From positions 1 to 5,487 of the forward strand of contig JAEZMT010000208.1 of assembly GCA_023442085.1 (NCBI GenBank): a DNA stretch of 5,487 nucleotides. Reading direction: 5' to 3'. A program made the translations under genes and the position numbers. This DNA is from Pseudomonadota bacterium (GTDB taxonomy: Bacteria; Pseudomonadota; Alphaproteobacteria; Rhizobiales; Xanthobacteraceae). This document shows, piece after piece, positions 5,001 to 5,487 of the stretch (positions within the stretch are counted from its first letter, which is position 1; each line of letters opens with the position of its first letter). A model generated the notes under the pieces. The model had not been told where the DNA came from. It searched no databases and was given only the letters and a program-made list of their open reading frames with translations.

Positions 5001-5487
5001 AGCCCGGCCCTCGCAAGCGCGTTCACCGCCGCCGACGTTATGGCGCTGCCACCCAGCCGCCCGCGCACGATGGCAAACGGCACGCCGCGCGGATCTTCCG
5101 CCAGCGCGTCCTTGGATTCCGCCGCGCCGACGAAGCCCACCGGCATCCCGAGGATGGCCGCCGGCTTGGGCGCGCCGCGATCCAGCATTTCCAGCAGGTG
5201 AAAGAGCGCGGTGGGCGCGTTGCCGATGGCGACCACCGCCCCGGCCAGCTGATCGCCCCACAGTTCCAGAGCGGCGGCGGAGCGGGTGGTGCCAAGCTTT
5301 TCCGCCAGCGCCGGCACGGCCGGATCGCGCAGGGTGCAGATCACATCATTGCCGGCGGGCAGCCGCGCGCGGGTGATGCCGTGGGCCACCATCTGCGCAT
5401 CGCACAGGATGGGCGCGCCGGCTTGAAGCGCCGCGCGCGCGGCGGCGACCGCGCCGGGGCCGAACACGAAGTCCCGCGCCGCCTCCA
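4997..5487 (-). CDS. cobH: Precorrin-8X methylmutase CobH (5' end outside window)
   Basis: CobH rearranges precorrin-8x by moving the C11 methyl group to C12, giving hydrogenobyrinate. It needs no cofactor and acts in the cytoplasm. About 162 residues are visible of a family length near 210. The missing N-terminal part should contain the IHACG-type segment with the catalytic histidine, so the active site cannot be checked here. Visible motifs are VFGPGAVAAARAAL, GAPILCDAQMVAHGITRARLP (the strongly conserved block), VAIGNAPTALFHLLEML, GMPVGFVGAAESK and GVPFAIVRGRLGGSAITSAAVNALA near the C-terminus. The GTG at 5467 is an internal codon, because the frame continues to the window edge with EAARDF before it. 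The stop overlaps the cobI GTG in GTGA. It is the first visible gene of the minus-strand operon, whose promoter lies to the right of the window. Confidence 0.95.
   Translation of the reverse strand, partial: EAARDFVFGPGAVAAARAALQAGAPILCDAQMVAHGITRARLPAGNDVICTLRDPAVPALAEKLGTTRSAAALELWGDQLAGAVVAIGNAPTALFHLLEMLDRGAPKPAAILGMPVGFVGAAESKDALAEDPRGVPFAIVRGRLGGSAITSAAVNALARAGL
5008..5012 (-). promoter_or_regulatory. Ribosome binding site of cobI
   Basis: Minus-strand GAGGG lies in the last codons of cobH, 7 nt before the GTG start of cobI at 5000. It supports the GTG start over the longer open frame that runs back into cobH. Confidence 0.6.

Noticed and set aside
5001..5261. Longer N-terminus for CobI
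   Set aside because: It lies in cobH coding sequence in another frame and has Arg/Gly-rich composition; the GTG at 5000 gives the expected CobI N-terminus.
5465..5467. GTG as the start of cobH
   Set aside because: The frame continues to the window edge, and the family needs roughly 45 more N-terminal residues including the catalytic histidine.

Overview
The window is one tightly packed piece of a cobalamin (vitamin B12) corrin-ring biosynthesis cluster. It carries eight protein genes and almost no non-coding DNA. The DNA is very GC-rich and codons mostly end in G or C. With a rhizobial-style cobH-I-J-K-L-M order, this points to a high-GC alphaproteobacterium, perhaps a Rhizobiales/Xanthobacteraceae-type organism. 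That taxonomic guess is inference from style and gene content, not from a marker gene.

Layout from left to right: the C-terminal third of cbiD on + (1-354, cut by the window edge); then on the minus strand cobM (363-1124), cobE (1121-1507) and cobL (1504-2778). cobK follows on + (2777-3550). Then come cobJ (3520-4278), cobI (4275-5000) and cobH (4997-5487, 5' end cut by the window edge), all on minus. Transcription of the minus-strand genes runs right to left: cobH > cobI > cobJ > [antisense cobK] > cobL > cobE > cobM. Neighbouring minus-strand genes overlap by exactly 4 bp (GTGA or ATGA), except where cobK sits on the opposite strand between cobJ and cobL.

Pathway logic: CobI makes precorrin-3A from precorrin-2 by C20 methylation. 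CobJ methylates C17 and contracts the ring. CobM methylates C11. CbiD (with CobE perhaps taking part) would handle the C1 methylation step that CobF performs in the classical aerobic pathway. CobK reduces precorrin-6A, CobL methylates C5 and C15 and decarboxylates, and CobH moves the C11 methyl to C12 to give hydrogenobyrinate. No cobF and no cobG/cobZ monooxygenase gene lies inside the window, but both ends are truncated.

I do not see an undescribed system. The points most worth a second look are architectural: cobK lies antisense inside an otherwise translationally coupled operon, its ATG shares a CATG with the cobL ATG, and its 3' end overlaps cobJ by 31 bp tail to tail. The biochemical oddity is CbiD plus a stand-alone CobE in a set of otherwise Cob-type enzymes. 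I saw no RNA genes, mobile elements, CRISPR arrays, cobalamin riboswitch or canonical terminators.
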